Shown piece by piece: positions 1 through 6,198 of a stretch of 43,013 bases of DNA. The translations under genes were made by a program, and so were the position numbers. The DNA is from a virus, in IMG/VR virus record IMGVR_UViG_3300034374_000896, positions 1 through 43,013 of that record; one strand, 5' to 3'. The stretch's first letter is position 1. Each line of letters begins with the position of its first letter. The notes under the pieces are model-generated. The model searched no databases. It saw only the letters and a program-made list of their open reading frames with translations, and was not told the origin of the DNA.

Positions 1-296
1 TGTCCATTCTCATCACGTGCACGTACAATCTCAAGATCATCTGACTTCACTGCCTTTGCTTTAGGTGTTACTTTCTTAACTACCTTTTTAACTGCAGCTT
101 TAGCTTTAGTAGCTAAACCCATCTCAGCTTCTTGACAGATAGCATTTACGTTAGGGTCTTTACTTTGTACGTTACCGTAGTTGTCTTCACCTGCAGATTG
201 ATTACCCATAGAGTCCCACACGTAGCCGTGCTCGTCTACACGATAACCTTTAGCTTCAAGTGCGTCTTTATATTTATGGTAATACTTCTGTGTCAT
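1..296 (-). CDS. Hypothetical phage protein, 3' end missing
   Basis: The frame starts at an ATG at 296 and stays open to the window edge, so the C-terminus lies outside. The visible 98 residues begin MTQKYYHKYKDALEAKGYRV, followed by an acidic/glycine stretch and a very Lys/Ala-rich segment (KAKAAVKKVVKKV) around residues 63-80. The start overlaps the stop of the upstream gene by one base (TAATG), which implies translational coupling. I do not recognise the family. The Lys/Ala segment suggests nucleic-acid contact or a flexible linker, but that is inference. Confidence 0.65.
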   Translation of the reverse strand, partial: MTQKYYHKYKDALEAKGYRVDEHGYVWDSMGNQSAGEDNYGNVQSKDPNVNAICQEAEMGLATKAKAAVKKVVKKVTPKAKAVKSDDLEIVRARDENG

Positions 297-529
297 TATG
301 AACTCGTCTTCATTGGGCGCTCAGCTGGGTTAGATGCACCACAGTAGCCGCCTTTGTTGTAACCCTTCTTAGCAGTCATACCGCCTTTGGACATACCCAT
401 AGACATATAGTCTTTTTTCTTTTTAGCAGCCATACCACCATAAGCCATACCACTGGCTTTCTTAGCGCACTTACCTGCTGCAGTACACTGCGCTGGGGTA
501 GGACACCCTTTACACGGTTTAAACTTCAT
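296..529 (-). CDS. Small Cys/Lys/Gly/Met-rich protein (77 aa)
   Basis: I chose the ATG at 529, not the upstream in-frame start at 568, because an AGAGAG purine run precedes it and the protein then begins directly with a cysteine-rich segment (CKGC, then two more Cys by residue 20). The rest is low-complexity: KKASGMAYGGM, a lysine run, and repeated SMGMSKGGMTAKKGY units. The four early cysteines could bind metal. Its stop overlaps the next gene (TAATG). No function assigned. Confidence 0.6.
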   Translation of the reverse strand: MKFKPCKGCPTPAQCTAAGKCAKKASGMAYGGMAAKKKKDYMSMGMSKGGMTAKKGYNKGGYCGASNPAERPMKTSS

Positions 530-531
530 AG

Positions 532-831
532 CTATGTTCTCTCTCTTCCTGATGCTGTTGTTGACCAATTAACTTTAGATGGTCCTGTCTTTTTCTGTGC
601 CTCTTTTTTGGATATTTTTGAGGCAACTTTCTTCGGCCTACACGCTGGGTACGGTCTACTTGAGTCACTGGCTGAACTACGCCCACATTCTTTACCTGTC
701 TTAACGTCTGTCCATTCTTCACCAAACCACTTACCTAAGCCTCCTTGAGAAAAACTCCTACGCTGACTTTGTAATACGTGTTGGCTATTACGTGACCTTG
801 TTCTTGGTTGTGCCACTGTACTTGCCTCCAC
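532..831 (-). CDS. C-terminal half of a split DUF5872-like protein
   Basis: From about residue 30 this frame (GKWFGEEWTDVKTGKECGRS, then YPACRP and KVASKISKKEAQKKTGPSK) looks like the C-terminal part of a small basic protein found in many marine viruses (DUF5872-like, from memory). In such homologs it follows directly on an N-terminal part like the one encoded at 788-958. Here the two lie in different frames, offset by +1, and overlap by 44 bp. The first ~28 residues (MEASTVAQPRTRSR) are probably out-of-frame readthrough, not native sequence. Possible causes are a frameshift mutation, a sequencing error, or programmed +1 frameshifting. Confidence 0.5.
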   Translation of the reverse strand: MEASTVAQPRTRSRNSQHVLQSQRRSFSQGGLGKWFGEEWTDVKTGKECGRSSASDSSRPYPACRPKKVASKISKKEAQKKTGPSKVNWSTTASGRERT

Positions 832-958
832 GCTTCTTGTACTCTTTGGTTAACCACGCTGATGCATATGCGCTGGGCCACACATCAAACTTCTTTTTAG
901 CTTCTGCCTTTACTTGAGAGTATAACTTTTTGTTAGTTGGTGTTGGTGATTTACTCAT
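788..958 (-). CDS. N-terminal half of a split DUF5872-like protein (56 aa)
   Basis: The ATG at 958 opens a frame reading SKSPTPTNKKLYSQVKAEAK, then FDVWPSAYASAWLTKEYKKRGGKYS, and stops at 788-790. The segment WPSAYAS..LxKEYKxRGGKY is the typical N-terminal motif of small marine-phage proteins that normally continue into a GKWFxEEW..CGR segment, which is found here in the overlapping +1 frame at 532-831. One of the CCCAGCGC octamers (870-877) falls inside the conserved WPSAY codons. Below the usual ORF length cut-off because of the frame break. Confidence 0.55.
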   Translation of the reverse strand: MSKSPTPTNKKLYSQVKAEAKKKFDVWPSAYASAWLTKEYKKRGGKYSGTTKNKVT

Positions 959-959
959 A

Positions 960-1145
960 TTACGAACTCGTTCCTACTTCAAAACAGGCAGGTACAGCAT
1001 ACATACCTTTTTGTAACATACCTACAGCTACAGCTTCTGCTTCTTCTAAACAAGACTTCTCACTGTAGAACGCTTCTGGTTTAGCTATCACTTGACACGA
1101 TAACGCAGAAGGATCAAGACATATAAGCATTATTGCAACCCACAT
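960..1145 (-). CDS. Small secreted/membrane-anchored hypothetical protein (61 aa)
   Basis: The longer open frame extends upstream, but the ATG at 1145 lies just after the stop of the preceding gene (stop at 1147-1149), which makes it the natural start. The N-terminus MWVAIMLICLDPSALSCQVI is hydrophobic and could be a short signal or anchor. The remainder has three further cysteines (SCLEEAEAV, PACFEVG). The spacing suggests a disulphide-bonded periplasmic peptide. Position in the lysis block is the only functional hint. Confidence 0.5.
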   Translation of the reverse strand: MWVAIMLICLDPSALSCQVIAKPEAFYSEKSCLEEAEAVAVGMLQKGMYAVPACFEVGTSS

Positions 1146-1146
1146 A

Positions 1147-1431
1147 TCACCAAGCCTTACAAGACCAGTAACGTGCAGTAAACTTATCCGTTGCTGTATC
1201 ACAATTATGTCTAGCTCTGAAGCTAGCACGACGACCTGGTTGATCTTTCTTGATAGACATATTAGGATCACCGAAGCGTACAATCTTTACTTGGTCACCC
1301 TTCTTAGCTAGAACAGCTGACTTTTTAGCTTCACCAGGGGTGCGCTTAGGTTTATTGTACCCAGGGAAAGTCTCACCACGATACTTGAGCTTTCCGCTAG
1401 GTAAACGTTCTACGTCTTTAGTTGTAGCCAT
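1147..1431 (-). CDS. Conserved marine-phage basic protein (94 aa)
   Basis: A strongly basic protein (residues 10-50 rich in Lys/Gly/Pro: SGKLKYRGETFPGYNKPKRT) ending in RASFRARHNCDTATDKFTAR, then YWSCKAW. The terminal FRARHNCxxAxDK.TARYWSCKxW motif recurs in unnamed virion-neighbourhood proteins of marine phages, as I recall. It may bind DNA or metal. Its start lies inside the last codons of the spanin gene (14-bp overlap), indicating coupled translation. Confidence 0.65.
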   Translation of the reverse strand: MATTKDVERLPSGKLKYRGETFPGYNKPKRTPGEAKKSAVLAKKGDQVKIVRFGDPNMSIKKDQPGRRASFRARHNCDTATDKFTARYWSCKAW

Positions 1432-1783
1432 TCATCCGATCTTTCAGTGTTTTGCGTCTAAAGGGTGCTGTAATGAATCTATATATAGCCTTAGCCATCT
1501 GAGTAGGAGTAGGAAGTATCCAACCTAGTATAAGTACAAGTATTACCCACGGAGGTATATTCGTATTTATTATATCTAAGTTTTCCACTTTACCTGTTTC
1601 TACTTCTTTTGTTACTACGTCACGCCCAGCGCTAGTTTTATTTTCTACAGATAATACAGACTGTCTGTTCTCTTTGCCTATCTGAGCGTTTGAGTTTACT
1701 GTTGGACCTCCAGACCCACCAAGAAGACCTAGAGTACTCAAACCACAACCAGATAAGAAAAGAGCTAAGACTACCCATCTCAC
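1418..1783 (-). CDS. Probable unimolecular spanin (lipoprotein plus C-terminal membrane segment)
   Basis: The 121-residue product starts MRWVVLALFLSGCG: a lipoprotein signal with a lipobox ending at Cys13, placing the N-terminus in the outer membrane. A Gln/Asn/Thr-rich periplasmic stretch follows (residues ~25-75), then one hydrophobic segment (IPPWVILVLILGWILP, ~78-93) and a cationic cytosolic tail. Lipobox plus C-terminal transmembrane segment in one chain is the u-spanin architecture; the NAQIGKEN and IPPWVILxLILGW motifs match proteins named spanin2 in cyanophages, from memory. It lies directly downstream of the endolysin. Role: fusing inner and outer membranes in the last step of lysis. 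Confidence 0.65.
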   Translation of the reverse strand: MRWVVLALFLSGCGLSTLGLLGGSGGPTVNSNAQIGKENRQSVLSVENKTSAGRDVVTKEVETGKVENLDIINTNIPPWVILVLILGWILPTPTQMAKAIYRFITAPFRRKTLKDRMNGYN

Positions 1784-1789
1784 AATGTA

Positions 1790-2263
1790 CTATCCCATCA
1801 TCAATTCAAAATGTGGGGCATCTATGAAGGGACGACGACCTTGTGATCTACGTAGGTCAATGTAAGCGTTCATTGCATCCTCAGCTGTATCATCGTAGTA
1901 ACGAATGTCACCCTCTGACCAAGCTGCACCCCATTTGATAGGCACCTCTAGTTCTTCTGCTGCTTGAGCCATAGCGTCACAGATATTATCGTAAACATTG
2001 AGTTCCCAACTTACATTAGAACCAAAGTACGCTACAAGGTCTACAGCGTGGCTATAACCGTCACCCTGGATCAAGTGCTTACTTTTCATAGTCTGGCTAC
2101 GGCCTGACTCGTATAACTCTTTCTGTTCAGCTAAAGTTCTGACTCCATACGTCACACCGAAGTCTACATCAGTAAGCTCAATAGCTCGTTTAACTACAGC
2201 TACCATATCTGGATGTACACCATCTAGTTTATCTAACGAGCGCTGGGAAAGTCTAAATGCCAT
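1790..2263 (-). CDS. Endolysin, M15 family peptidase
   Basis: A 157-aa zinc peptidase of the M15 family (VanY / L-alanyl-D-glutamate peptidase type) that cuts peptidoglycan peptides at lysis. Zinc ligands are visible: His63 in SKHL, Asp75 in HAVDLVAY and His151 in DAPHFEL; the YGVRTLAEQ motif (39-47) is also typical. A few residues (IQGDGYS) are inserted between the first His and HAVD compared with the common SRHLTGHAVD arrangement. There is no signal peptide, so export would need a holin; the small membrane proteins upstream are candidates. Second gene of the lysis trio lipoprotein-endolysin-spanin. Confidence 0.85.
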   Translation of the reverse strand: MAFRLSQRSLDKLDGVHPDMVAVVKRAIELTDVDFGVTYGVRTLAEQKELYESGRSQTMKSKHLIQGDGYSHAVDLVAYFGSNVSWELNVYDNICDAMAQAAEELEVPIKWGAAWSEGDIRYYDDTAEDAMNAYIDLRRSQGRRPFIDAPHFELMMG

Positions 2264-2269
2264 CAGTTA

Positions 2270-2803
2270 TTACTCACAAGTATAGGTTGCATCAGATACA
2301 CAGATAGTGGTGTTGTTTACCACCTCTGGGTTCACTACTTCAGGGTTAACTATAGTAACTTCAGCAATGCCTGCCATAGTATCATTAGTGTGCGTAGCTA
2401 CAGTAGTGTCATTATTAGAGCTATTGATAGCTACCTCTTTATTGTTGTTACTATTATTAATAGCTATATCTTTTTGTACTTCAGCAGCATAAACTGTAGC
2501 ACCAATTTGACCTACACCAATAAGTGTATTACCTAGTGCTGGCATAATAGTCTTAGCTAAGTCTACAGCACGGTCACCACCTGTACGTGGGGGTGCGGCA
2601 TTGTATTGACCATTCTGTTGCATAAGTAAGGCAGCAGCTACTACCCCACTCTCACCTTGTTTAGCTATCTCAGAAATAGCCTCAAGCCGTTTCTGTTCAG
2701 CGTGAGACTTACTCCACTGATAATCTGTGTTCATAGCTACATCGTTCTTAGATGAACAAGCTGCTAATAAGACAGCAACAGGTATTACTAATAAGTATTT
2801 CAT
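2270..2803 (-). CDS. Predicted lipoprotein (177 aa)
   Basis: Begins MKYLLVIPVAVLLAACSS, a clear type II signal peptide with lipobox LAAC (Cys16). The mature part has an Ala/Gly region (~90-110) and then Asn/Ser/Thr-rich, repeat-like sequence (INNSNNNKEVAINSSNND). The last residues include two cysteines (ICVSDATYTCE) that could form a disulphide. It starts on the TAATG stop of the upstream gene. It may act in lysis or as an outer-membrane exclusion lipoprotein; the sequence does not decide. Confidence 0.7.
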   Translation of the reverse strand: MKYLLVIPVAVLLAACSSKNDVAMNTDYQWSKSHAEQKRLEAISEIAKQGESGVVAAALLMQQNGQYNAAPPRTGGDRAVDLAKTIMPALGNTLIGVGQIGATVYAAEVQKDIAINNSNNNKEVAINSSNNDTTVATHTNDTMAGIAEVTIVNPEVVNPEVVNNTTICVSDATYTCE

Positions 2804-3807
2804 TACCCCATAAGTCCTCTTACATTTGTATTTATACCACCATACTGACTAGGAGCCATCCCTGCTTTACGCTTAGGTTTAGATACTAAGGTGTTAGTAG
2901 GTATATTCTCTTCTGGGTCTACCTCTGGTTTTGGAGGCTTAGGAACGAAAGGTTGACGTATAGGATCAACAATCATCTGCGGCCCTCTGTTCGGTAAAGC
3001 AGGAATACCACCCTGACCACCTATGCCTTGACCAGAATGCTTTGCACCTGTAGTATCTGCAGGTTTGAAATCTACAAGCGGTCTTCCACCACCGCCTGTC
3101 ATTTTTACAAAATCCTCATAGTCAGTAGTACTTTTTCGATCTGGTACTTTTAAAATCTTCTCTTCTGGGTCTACTTCAGGCTTTACAGGTTTAGGAACAA
3201 AAGGCTGACGTATAGGGTCAACAACCATATTAGTATTAGTAGATGTAGGTACTGAAGGAGTAAAGCTTTCTGGAATCTTTTCTTCAGGGTCAACTTCAGG
3301 CTTAGGGGGTGGAGCAAGAATCTGAGGTGGTGCAGGTTGCAGTATTTCTTGCCGTTGCTGCAAGCTGTTTAAGGTCTTTATCCTTTGCTCTTCTTCCAAT
3401 CGCCTCTGTACTTGCTCCCCATAAAATGGTATTTGCTGTTGTAATTGTTGTTGCTGTTGTTGTACCTGCGAATACTGATTGGCTTGATTATTAAGACTTT
3501 GTAGCCTTTGTAAATCTGGAGCATATGTATTGTTGACATAGTTTTGTAGTTGTGCACTCAGATTTTGTATCTGTTGCATTAAACTAAGATAATTCTGATC
3601 AGAGTTTAGACGATTAAAGTAACTATTACTTGCTGTTCTATATAAATCTACAGGAGTTGGTGCTCTAACAGCAGGGTCAACTTCAGGTCTAGGTGGGGGA
3701 GCAGTAGATACAGGAGGGGCTATAGCAACAGAATCTAAGTTTCTAGCATTAGCTACCGTCTGTTGACGCATACCTTGAAAAGCTGTTCTGTCTGGTAGTG
3801 CTACCAT
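2803..3807 (-). CDS. Pro/Gln-rich repeat protein (334 aa)
   Basis: Low-complexity protein with four copies of a Pro-rich unit close to PPKPEVDPEEKI (about residues 37-48, 162-175, 208-219 and 293-305), and MxVDPIRQPFVPKP twice. A Gln-rich segment (YSQVQQQQQQLQQQ) at ~112-126 is probably coiled coil. It resembles extended, flexible structural or tail-associated proteins; no catalytic domain is visible. Coupled by TAATG to genes on both sides. Function unknown. Confidence 0.65.
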   Translation of the reverse strand: MVALPDRTAFQGMRQQTVANARNLDSVAIAPPVSTAPPPRPEVDPAVRAPTPVDLYRTASNSYFNRLNSDQNYLSLMQQIQNLSAQLQNYVNNTYAPDLQRLQSLNNQANQYSQVQQQQQQLQQQIPFYGEQVQRRLEEEQRIKTLNSLQQRQEILQPAPPQILAPPPKPEVDPEEKIPESFTPSVPTSTNTNMVVDPIRQPFVPKPVKPEVDPEEKILKVPDRKSTTDYEDFVKMTGGGGRPLVDFKPADTTGAKHSGQGIGGQGGIPALPNRGPQMIVDPIRQPFVPKPPKPEVDPEENIPTNTLVSKPKRKAGMAPSQYGGINTNVRGLMG

Positions 3808-4148
3808 TACCTCATATCCACTTTACTTGATGTCATTGCTACTTTGTTACCCATAGGCTTACCAGCCATATAAGCTGTAGCACCCATATATGCAGCTACA
3901 ATACCAGTCTGTGCTATATAGAACAAACCAAATAGATCAGCTAATGCATTAACACGAGAGTCACTTATCAAGCCATCATAAAATAGTACAGCTGTAAAGC
4001 CTATCATCATAAGCATAGCTACCCAAGCCATCTTCTTCTGAGACTCAGCTTTCTCTTCACGTAGCTCTATCTCAAGCATACGCTCCTTCATTGCTACTTC
4101 TTCTAGTGTGACCTTACCGTCACCGTCTATGTCAAAATCTACTACCAT
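3807..4148 (-). CDS. EF-hand membrane protein (113 aa)
   Basis: With the ATG at 4148 the protein starts MVVDFDIDGDGKVTLEEV. That is a complete 12-residue EF-hand calcium loop: Asp6, Asp8, Asp10, Gly11 and Glu17 at loop positions 1, 3, 5, 6 and 12. A charged helix (REEKAESQKK) and two hydrophobic segments follow (~40-60 and ~75-95). An upstream in-frame start at 4193 is possible but would place most of an overlapping gene in front of it. A single EF-hand next to membrane helices suggests a Ca-responsive membrane protein, perhaps a holin. The role is inferred from the neighbouring lysis genes only. Confidence 0.65.
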   Translation of the reverse strand: MVVDFDIDGDGKVTLEEVAMKERMLEIELREEKAESQKKMAWVAMLMMIGFTAVLFYDGLISDSRVNALADLFGLFYIAQTGIVAAYMGATAYMAGKPMGNKVAMTSSKVDMR

Positions 4149-4261
4149 AGCCAGTGATACACCTCGTGAGCTACAGCCAGAGCTACAATACAAAGGATGG
4201 CTGTCTTAGGGTTATTCTTAACACAAGTCCAATATTGTTTTACTTTATCAAGTATCTGCAT
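4142..4261 (-). CDS. Single-pass membrane micro-protein (39 aa)
   Basis: ATG at 4261, stop TAG at 4142-4144. The product is MQILDKVKQYWTCVKNNPKT, then AILCIVALAVAHEVYHWLW: a basic N-terminal half and one hydrophobic helix. It overlaps the upstream gene's end by 14 bp and the EF-hand gene's start by 7 bp (CTATGGTAG), so it fits exactly between them. Size, topology and position just before the lysis genes make it a candidate holin or antiholin (inference). Confidence 0.5.
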   Translation of the reverse strand: MQILDKVKQYWTCVKNNPKTAILCIVALAVAHEVYHWLW

Positions 4262-4508
4262 AGTGTCTCTTTCTATCTGGGTCTAACACTTCATTACGAT
4301 GTAAGTGACCCTCTAAGTACATAGCTCTCTCTACGTGATCCAATGTGTACCACACACCTGTGTCTTGATATATAGCTTGACGTACATAGAAAACGTCTGA
4401 CTTGGGTATGTGTACTTTCTGTAAGCTACGAGTATCATTAGAGGCTAATGCATCGTAAAACTCTTCGATTACACGATCTGTTGCATATAGTTTTACGTCT
4501 TTTTTCAT
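4248..4508 (-). CDS. Hypothetical protein (86 aa), first gene of the minus-strand operon
   Basis: I prefer the ATG at 4508 (MKKDVKLYATDRVIEEFYDA). The longer frame would start with TTG at 4517, which also forms part of a TTGACA box. The product is a soluble, charged protein without recognised domain (helical, with VRQAIYQDTG and VERAMYLEGH segments). No good ribosome-binding site is visible. It is the first minus-strand gene after the control region. Confidence 0.6.
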   Translation of the reverse strand: MKKDVKLYATDRVIEEFYDALASNDTRSLQKVHIPKSDVFYVRQAIYQDTGVWYTLDHVERAMYLEGHLHRNEVLDPDRKRHYADT

Positions 4509-4554
4509 AGTTGTCAAGCATTAATTACTACAAATATAGGAATACTTCCCCTAT

Positions 4555-4807
4555 AGTATAACTATAAGAGTTTAAACTTCCATAGATTGCTTAGGGAATG
4601 TTAGGTTAGTTAAACATTATGTAGAGTTTAACTATTGAGTGAGGAGGAGACTAAGAGGGAGTTTAACTCTACCCTAGTTTAACTAACCTTAAGTATAACT
4701 ATATCATAGTTTAATATTAGTGTCAAGCTATTTCTTTAGTTAAACTACAGTAGTTATACTATATATTAGTTTAAACTCTTCCTATGTCCAAACTTTATAG
4801 TTTAACT
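4555..4807. repeat. Iteron array, 9-bp unit AGTTTAACT and variants, 12 copies
   Basis: Copies of AGT(T/A)(T/A)AACT or its complement begin at 4555, 4569, 4609, 4625, 4660, 4676, 4692, 4708 (degenerate), 4738, 4752, 4768 and 4799. Two are extended palindromes (AGTTTAAACT at 4569 and 4768). Start-to-start distances are mostly 14-16 bp or about twice that (30-32), with two exceptions (35 and 40), so sites alternate on opposite faces of the helix. This is the pattern of cooperative protein binding at an iteron-type origin or multi-operator. Two units overlap promoter elements on the minus strand. Confidence 0.75.
4698..4726 (-). promoter_or_regulatory. Sigma70-type promoter for the minus-strand operon
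   Basis: On the minus strand, TTGACA (4726-4721) is followed after 17 bp by TATAGT (4703-4698), five of six matches to the -10 consensus. The -10 box is part of the iteron at 4692-4703, so a protein bound to the iterons would occlude it. It points toward the gene starting at 4508. Confidence 0.6.
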
Positions 4808-4826
4808 AAGCCCCCTTACCCCCGTA

Positions 4827-4855
4827 GTTATGCATAAAATGTAGGTACTTGTCAA
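4827..4855 (-). promoter_or_regulatory. Second, weaker minus-strand promoter
   Basis: TTGACA at 4855-4850 with a 17-bp spacer to CATAAC (4832-4827), four of six matches. It shares the CTTGACA word with the boxes at 4721 and 4512. Transcription would read through the whole iteron array. Confidence 0.4.
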
Positions 4856-4944
4856 GTGATTCTTTGTAGCTGTAGCATAAAAGTGATAATTACGTAGCGT
4901 CACTGTAATAGATTGAAACATTCTGTGATATACTTACTAGAAAT

Positions 4945-4984
4945 ACAAGGGAATGTGTGGAATTATATAGGAAAACAAGGGAAT
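4945..4984 (+). repeat. Two direct copies of ACAAGGGAAT, 30 bp apart
   Basis: Identical 10-mers at 4945-4954 and 4975-4984 lie just upstream of the extended -10 box at 4993-5001. Placement at about -20 and -50 relative to that box fits an activator or repressor site. No regulator is identified. Confidence 0.45.
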
Positions 4985-4992
4985 AGTGTAAC

Positions 4993-5001
4993 TGTTATAA
5001 T
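4993..5001 (+). promoter_or_regulatory. Extended -10 promoter for the early plus-strand operon
   Basis: TGTTATAAT is a perfect extended -10 element (TG, one base, TATAAT). No good -35 box lies 17 bp upstream; the ACAAGGGAAT repeats occupy that region instead, as expected for a regulated extended -10 promoter. It would give a leader of about 570 nt before the first early gene. Confidence 0.5.
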
Positions 5002-5381
5002 GTAACACCCTTTTGAAAAACCACTTCTGTTGCAGAGTACATATATACGTAACGGTATAGGGGGGTGTGGCCCCTGCCCGCCCGTGTTTAACGTGTGTGT
5101 TGCGCGTCCGAGGCGCGAGATGGGGTGCTAAGTTGTTGAAAATAAAGGGTTTTTATAGTGATATGACTTCACAGATTCGCTAAAATAGGCTGATTCACGG
5201 GCGCTCACGCATCACGCGCACAGCTCAGCGTTTTATGCACATAACACCCCTATCCCCCCGAACGCATTGCACACAGCACACCCCCCAGCGTTTGCGCATC
5301 ATACGCATCACGCTCTCGCATCACATCACGTCAGGCGCATCAGGCAGGCACATCACGTTGCGCTATCCGCATCACGCGAGG

Positions 5382-5434
5382 CAATGTTGCTGATTCGTTC
5401 CACCCTGCCGATGTCCAATGTTGCTGATTCGTTC
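5382..5434 (+). repeat. Perfect 19-bp direct repeat in the early leader
   Basis: CAATGTTGCTGATTCGTTC occurs at 5382-5400 and 5416-5434 (34-bp period). An inverted partial copy (AACGAATCAGC) lies at 5507-5517, and GCTGATTC also appears at 5189-5196. The inverted copy lets the leader fold back between 5420 and 5517 around the palindrome at 5449-5471. Confidence 0.65.
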
Positions 5435-5448
5435 TCATCAAAAAAAGC

Positions 5449-5471
5449 TATTTTCGGACCGTCCGAAGATA
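5449..5471. repeat. Palindromic element, copy a
   Basis: A 23-bp unit, TAT-NN-TCGGAC / C / GTCCGA-NN-ATA, with core TTCGGACCGTCCGAA at 5453-5467. The arms are 11 bp around one central base. It lies in the early leader about 106 bp before the ATG at 5578. Confidence 0.8.
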
Positions 5472-5577
5472 GATACCCTAAAGGGTAAAAAAAGTGTTTG
5501 ACATAAAACGAATCAGCTGCCAAGTTAAATGCATCGAAACGGCGACAATCGCCCAACAGCAAAAAAGGATTTTCGAT

Positions 5578-6114
5578 ATGACAAACGCAGTAGCAAAAAC
5601 ACACATCGACGCAAAAGTAACATACAAAGGCACATCATATACATTCACAGAGGCTTGTGATCACGTTTCACACCTATTTGATCAGCGTGATGACACCGCA
5701 GAATTGGTGCTCTTTCAGACCCGTGATATTGGCCTATGGTTGCTACAGCTTCGCTCAGTCTACAAGTCGAACAAGCAATTTGGTGCAGCTATCGCCGCCA
5801 CACCCCTAAGCAAGCGCTCAGCACAAGACCGCAACGATGCAATGTTCGTCGCTGAGAACTGGGACAAAGTAGCGAAGCTAAACAAAAAAGGTGAACTCAA
5901 TTCACTTGGTGCCTCAGCGGTCCGTAAGCGGGTCAAAAAAGCGCAGACTGCAGGTAACACATCCAAGGGCAAGCAAGCGGCTAAACCCACAGCGGAAGCG
6001 GATGCACCTATCACAGCGGACAGCCTTGCCAAGGCCACAATGAAATTGTTGAACGACAACGGCATCACACTTGCAGACTTCCGCAAGGCATTGACCAAGG
6101 CAAGCAAGGCATAA
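5578..6114 (+). CDS. First early gene, basic Ala/Lys-rich protein (178 aa)
   Basis: The ATG at 5578 has a well-spaced AAGGA 8 nt upstream; the frame also has a GTG at 5494 with no ribosome site, so I reject that. Residues 1-115 look globular (YTFTEACDHVSHLFDQRDDT, DIGLWLLQLRSVYKSNKQFG). A basic, Ala-rich linker (VRKRVKKAQTAGNTSKGKQ) and a short helical C-terminus (ITLADFRKALTKASK) follow. The codons are richer in GC than those of downstream genes. It could be a DNA-binding early regulator, but no known domain is evident. It is flanked by palindromic elements and followed by a hairpin terminator. Confidence 0.7.
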   Translation: MTNAVAKTHIDAKVTYKGTSYTFTEACDHVSHLFDQRDDTAELVLFQTRDIGLWLLQLRSVYKSNKQFGAAIAATPLSKRSAQDRNDAMFVAENWDKVAKLNKKGELNSLGASAVRKRVKKAQTAGNTSKGKQAAKPTAEADAPITADSLAKATMKLLNDNGITLADFRKALTKASKA

Positions 6115-6122
6115 TGAACACG

Positions 6123-6142
6123 GCCCCGCTTAGCGGCGGGGC
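6123..6142 (+). terminator. Hairpin after the first early gene
   Basis: GCCCCGC (6123-6129) pairs with GCGGGGC (6136-6142) around a 6-nt loop, starting 8 bp after the stop at 6114. The following TTCCCTAT is only weakly U-rich, so termination may be partial. Palindrome copy b begins 6 bp downstream. Confidence 0.6.
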
Positions 6143-6147
6143 TTCCC

Positions 6148-6170
6148 TATCTTCGGATCGTCCGAAAATA
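6148..6170. repeat. Palindromic element, copy b
   Basis: Core TTCGGATCGTCCGAA (6152-6166); one arm base differs from the consensus (GGAT instead of GGAC). It lies between the terminator and the ribosome site of the gene at 6199. Confidence 0.75.
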
Positions 6171-6198
6171 AAACTTTAATCCTGAAAGGATCAGTAAA

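Larger units (their letters stand above)
4509..5577. other. Divergent control region without confident genes
   Basis: About 1.07 kb separates the minus-strand lysis operon from the plus-strand early operon. The left half (4509-5040) is very AT-rich with an iteron array and promoters for both directions. The right half (5060-5450) is GC-rich, with many CATCACG-like words and two perfect 19-bp repeats, and looks like a long untranslated leader. Open frames at 5267-5488 (+) and 5353-5604 (-) lack ribosome-binding sites and overlap repeats, so I do not call them. This is the most likely place for a replication origin and the early/late transcription switch (inference). Confidence 0.75.

Noticed and set aside
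519-725. A 68-codon minus-strand frame
   Set aside because: It is the third frame over the C-terminal half of the DUF5872-like gene, which matches a conserved protein pattern.
4512-4517. Third minus-strand TTGACA box
   Set aside because: It overlaps the start of the 4508 gene, so a promoter here would start inside the gene; no -10 box is evident.
5267-5488. Open frame of 73 codons in the leader (and 5353-5604 on the minus strand)
   Set aside because: No ribosome site, His/Ala/Ser-rich translation of CATCACG-like repeats, and overlap with the 19-bp repeats and the palindrome.
5498-5530. Promoter from TTGACA at 5498
   Set aside because: No -10-like hexamer at 16-18 bp; TTAAAT is 21 bp away.
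5494-5577. Upstream GTG start extending the first early gene by 28 codons
   Set aside because: It has no ribosome-binding site and would encode the inverted leader repeat; the ATG at 5578 has AAGGA at ideal spacing.
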